From: Bacillota bacterium
GTDB lineage: Bacteria > Bacillota > Clostridia > Acetivibrionales > DSM-1351
Direction: 5' to 3'
Assembly: GCA_023431385.1 (NCBI GenBank)
Contig: JAEYWA010000128.1
Span: forward strand, 1-23,495
Length of the DNA: 23,495 bases
Shown: positions 22,462-23,495 of the stretch, piece after piece
Numbering within the stretch: the stretch's first letter is position 1
How the letters are laid out: the number at the start of each line of letters is the position of its first letter
Made by a program: the position numbers and the translations under genes
Notes under the pieces: model-generated
Told to the model about the DNA's origin: nothing
Database searches by the model: none
What the model saw: only the letters and a program-made list of their open reading frames with translations

Positions 22462-23495
22462 CTATTTTGACTCCATAATAGATGTATAAATAGCATCAGC
22501 GAGTTTGTCAAGGTCAGGTTCCCGGTCCGCCTTCATGCCAGAACGGACATCCATCGGTTCACCAACCAGCTCCATATTCTGCAAAGCCTCAACATGTTCT
22601 TTCATGGATTTCAATGCAGCACTTGCCCAGGTGTGATTACCTATTATAGATACCTTGCGGTTCTGTAAGCCAAGTACCGAAATATCTTTGAGTATTGCAT
22701 CCATACCAAAATAAAGTTGCATATTGTAGGTAGGAGAAGCAAGTACCATATTGCTGTATTTCCATAAGTCCGAAATAATGTATGATGCATGAGTTTTCGA
22801 AACATCATACATGTGCATGTCACGAACACCACGCTGTGCGAGTTTATTAGCCAAAATCTGGACTACATTTTCGGTATTGCCATACATTGATGCATAGACA
22901 AATACCACACCTTTTTTCTCAGGCTCATAACGGCTCCATTTATCGTATAAATCAAGGATAAAGGGGATATTTTCGCCACGCCAGATATAACCATGTAAAG
23001 CACAGATCATATTGATTTCAAGTCCTGCCAGCTTCTTGAATAAAGCCTGAACCTGAGAACCATAACGGCCTACAATATTTGAGTAGTATCGCCTGGCTTC
23101 GTCAATATCAATATAATCCATCTCATCAGCAAAAAGATTTCCTGAAAAAGCACCGAAGGAACCAAAAGCATCTGCAGAGAACAAAATACCTCGTGATACC
23201 TCATAAGTTACCATAACCTCAGGCCAATGCACCATTGGAGCGGTATAAAAGCGAAGTGTGGTACCGCCAAAGGATAACTCATCGCCATCCTTAACCTCCA
23301 TATAGTTAGAGGTCATATCCATTTCATAAAACTGTTCCATGAATTGAAACGTCTTTTTGTTGCCTACAAGTCTAACATTGGGATAACGACGCACAATGTC
23401 CTCAATATTGGCACAATGGTCGGGCTCCATATGATTTACGATTAGGTAATCGAGCTCACGGCCACCTAATACATGAGTAATATTTTCAAGATATA
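22462..23495 (-). CDS. fprA: Flavodiiron protein (A-type flavoprotein), 5' end outside window
   Basis: The gene runs off the right edge; about 344 C-terminal residues of the usual 400 or so are visible, and its true start lies outside. The metallo-beta-lactamase-like domain has the diiron ligand motif HMEPDH (H-x-E-x-D-H), then MVHWPEVMV (H), FSADAFGSFG (D) and CALHGYIWR (H), the complete ligand set. From about VFVYASMYGNTEN there is a flavodoxin domain with the FMN phosphate loop, then SPTYN and NHTWAS. These enzymes reduce O2 to water, or NO to N2O, and protect anaerobes. They take electrons from rubredoxin or NADH partners, none of which is encoded here. It converges on the acetyltransferase at a shared terminator. 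Confidence 0.93.
   Translation of the reverse strand, partial: YLENITHVLGGRELDYLIVNHMEPDHCANIEDIVRRYPNVRLVGNKKTFQFMEQFYEMDMTSNYMEVKDGDELSFGGTTLRFYTAPMVHWPEVMVTYEVSRGILFSADAFGSFGAFSGNLFADEMDYIDIDEARRYYSNIVGRYGSQVQALFKKLAGLEINMICALHGYIWRGENIPFILDLYDKWSRYEPEKKGVVFVYASMYGNTENVVQILANKLAQRGVRDMHMYDVSKTHASYIISDLWKYSNMVLASPTYNMQLYFGMDAILKDISVLGLQNRKVSIIGNHTWASAALKSMKEHVEALQNMELVGEPMDVRSGMKADREPDLDKLADAIYTSIMESK

Noticed and set aside
1..23495. CRISPR arrays, tRNA or rRNA genes
   Set aside because: No regularly spaced direct repeats and no cloverleaf or rRNA-like stretches were seen on either strand by eye.

Overview
The window is AT-rich, low-GC Gram-positive DNA with strong AGGAGG-type ribosome binding sites. 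It carries YesM/YesN-type regulators beside a sugar ABC importer, stalk-domain and beta-helix surface proteins, and an A-type flavoprotein. This points to an anaerobic member of Clostridia, plausibly a mesophilic plant-polymer degrader near Ruminiclostridium. That placement is inference from gene content, not from any search.

Layout. (1) 1-1108: a nucleoside hydrolase whose good ribosome binding site sits before a start codon that is followed at once by an in-frame TAG. (2) 1109-10172: a potassium (Kdp) region. A short KdpD (ATPase and USP halves only, no kinase) runs rightward. A leftward operon converges on it, ordered 29-aa membrane peptide, kdpF, kdpA, kdpB, kdpC, 44-aa membrane peptide, and both units end at one bidirectional terminator. 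A separate HAMP-PAS histidine kinase and a receiver-TPR response regulator are transcribed divergently from the kdp operon. No kdpE-type DNA-binding regulator is present. kdpB carries a frameshift in its P-domain. (3) 10351-11803: an exported stalk-domain/beta-helix protein with its own promoter and terminator. (4) 11809-12139: the 5' part of a group II intron, lodged just behind that terminator hairpin. (5) 12146-18997: a YesN/YesM two-component pair facing a lipoprotein solute-binding protein and two permeases. The binding protein has a frameshift near its C-terminus. No ATPase is encoded, as is usual where one MsiK-like ATPase serves many importers. (6) 18998-20624: a graveyard holding the C-terminal tail of a GH3 glycosidase, an internally deleted IS3-family transposase, an unrecognised ORF and a PfkB sugar-kinase tail. 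(7) 20686-23495: TspO-like protein, PPOX-fold flavoprotein, GNAT acetyltransferase and, on the minus strand, a flavodiiron protein that runs off the window.

How the parts fit. The Kdp block looks like a high-affinity K+ pump with a split sensor: the ATP-binding/USP half of KdpD is one gene, and any kinase half must come from another protein, with the divergent HK/RR pair the obvious candidate. The YesMN pair probably activates the adjacent importer. A pair of GGT-AAAA-like direct repeats 21 bp apart lies just upstream of the importer's -10 box. The GH3 and PfkB tails suggest that a glycosidase and a sugar kinase once followed the importer and were lost by deletion and IS activity.
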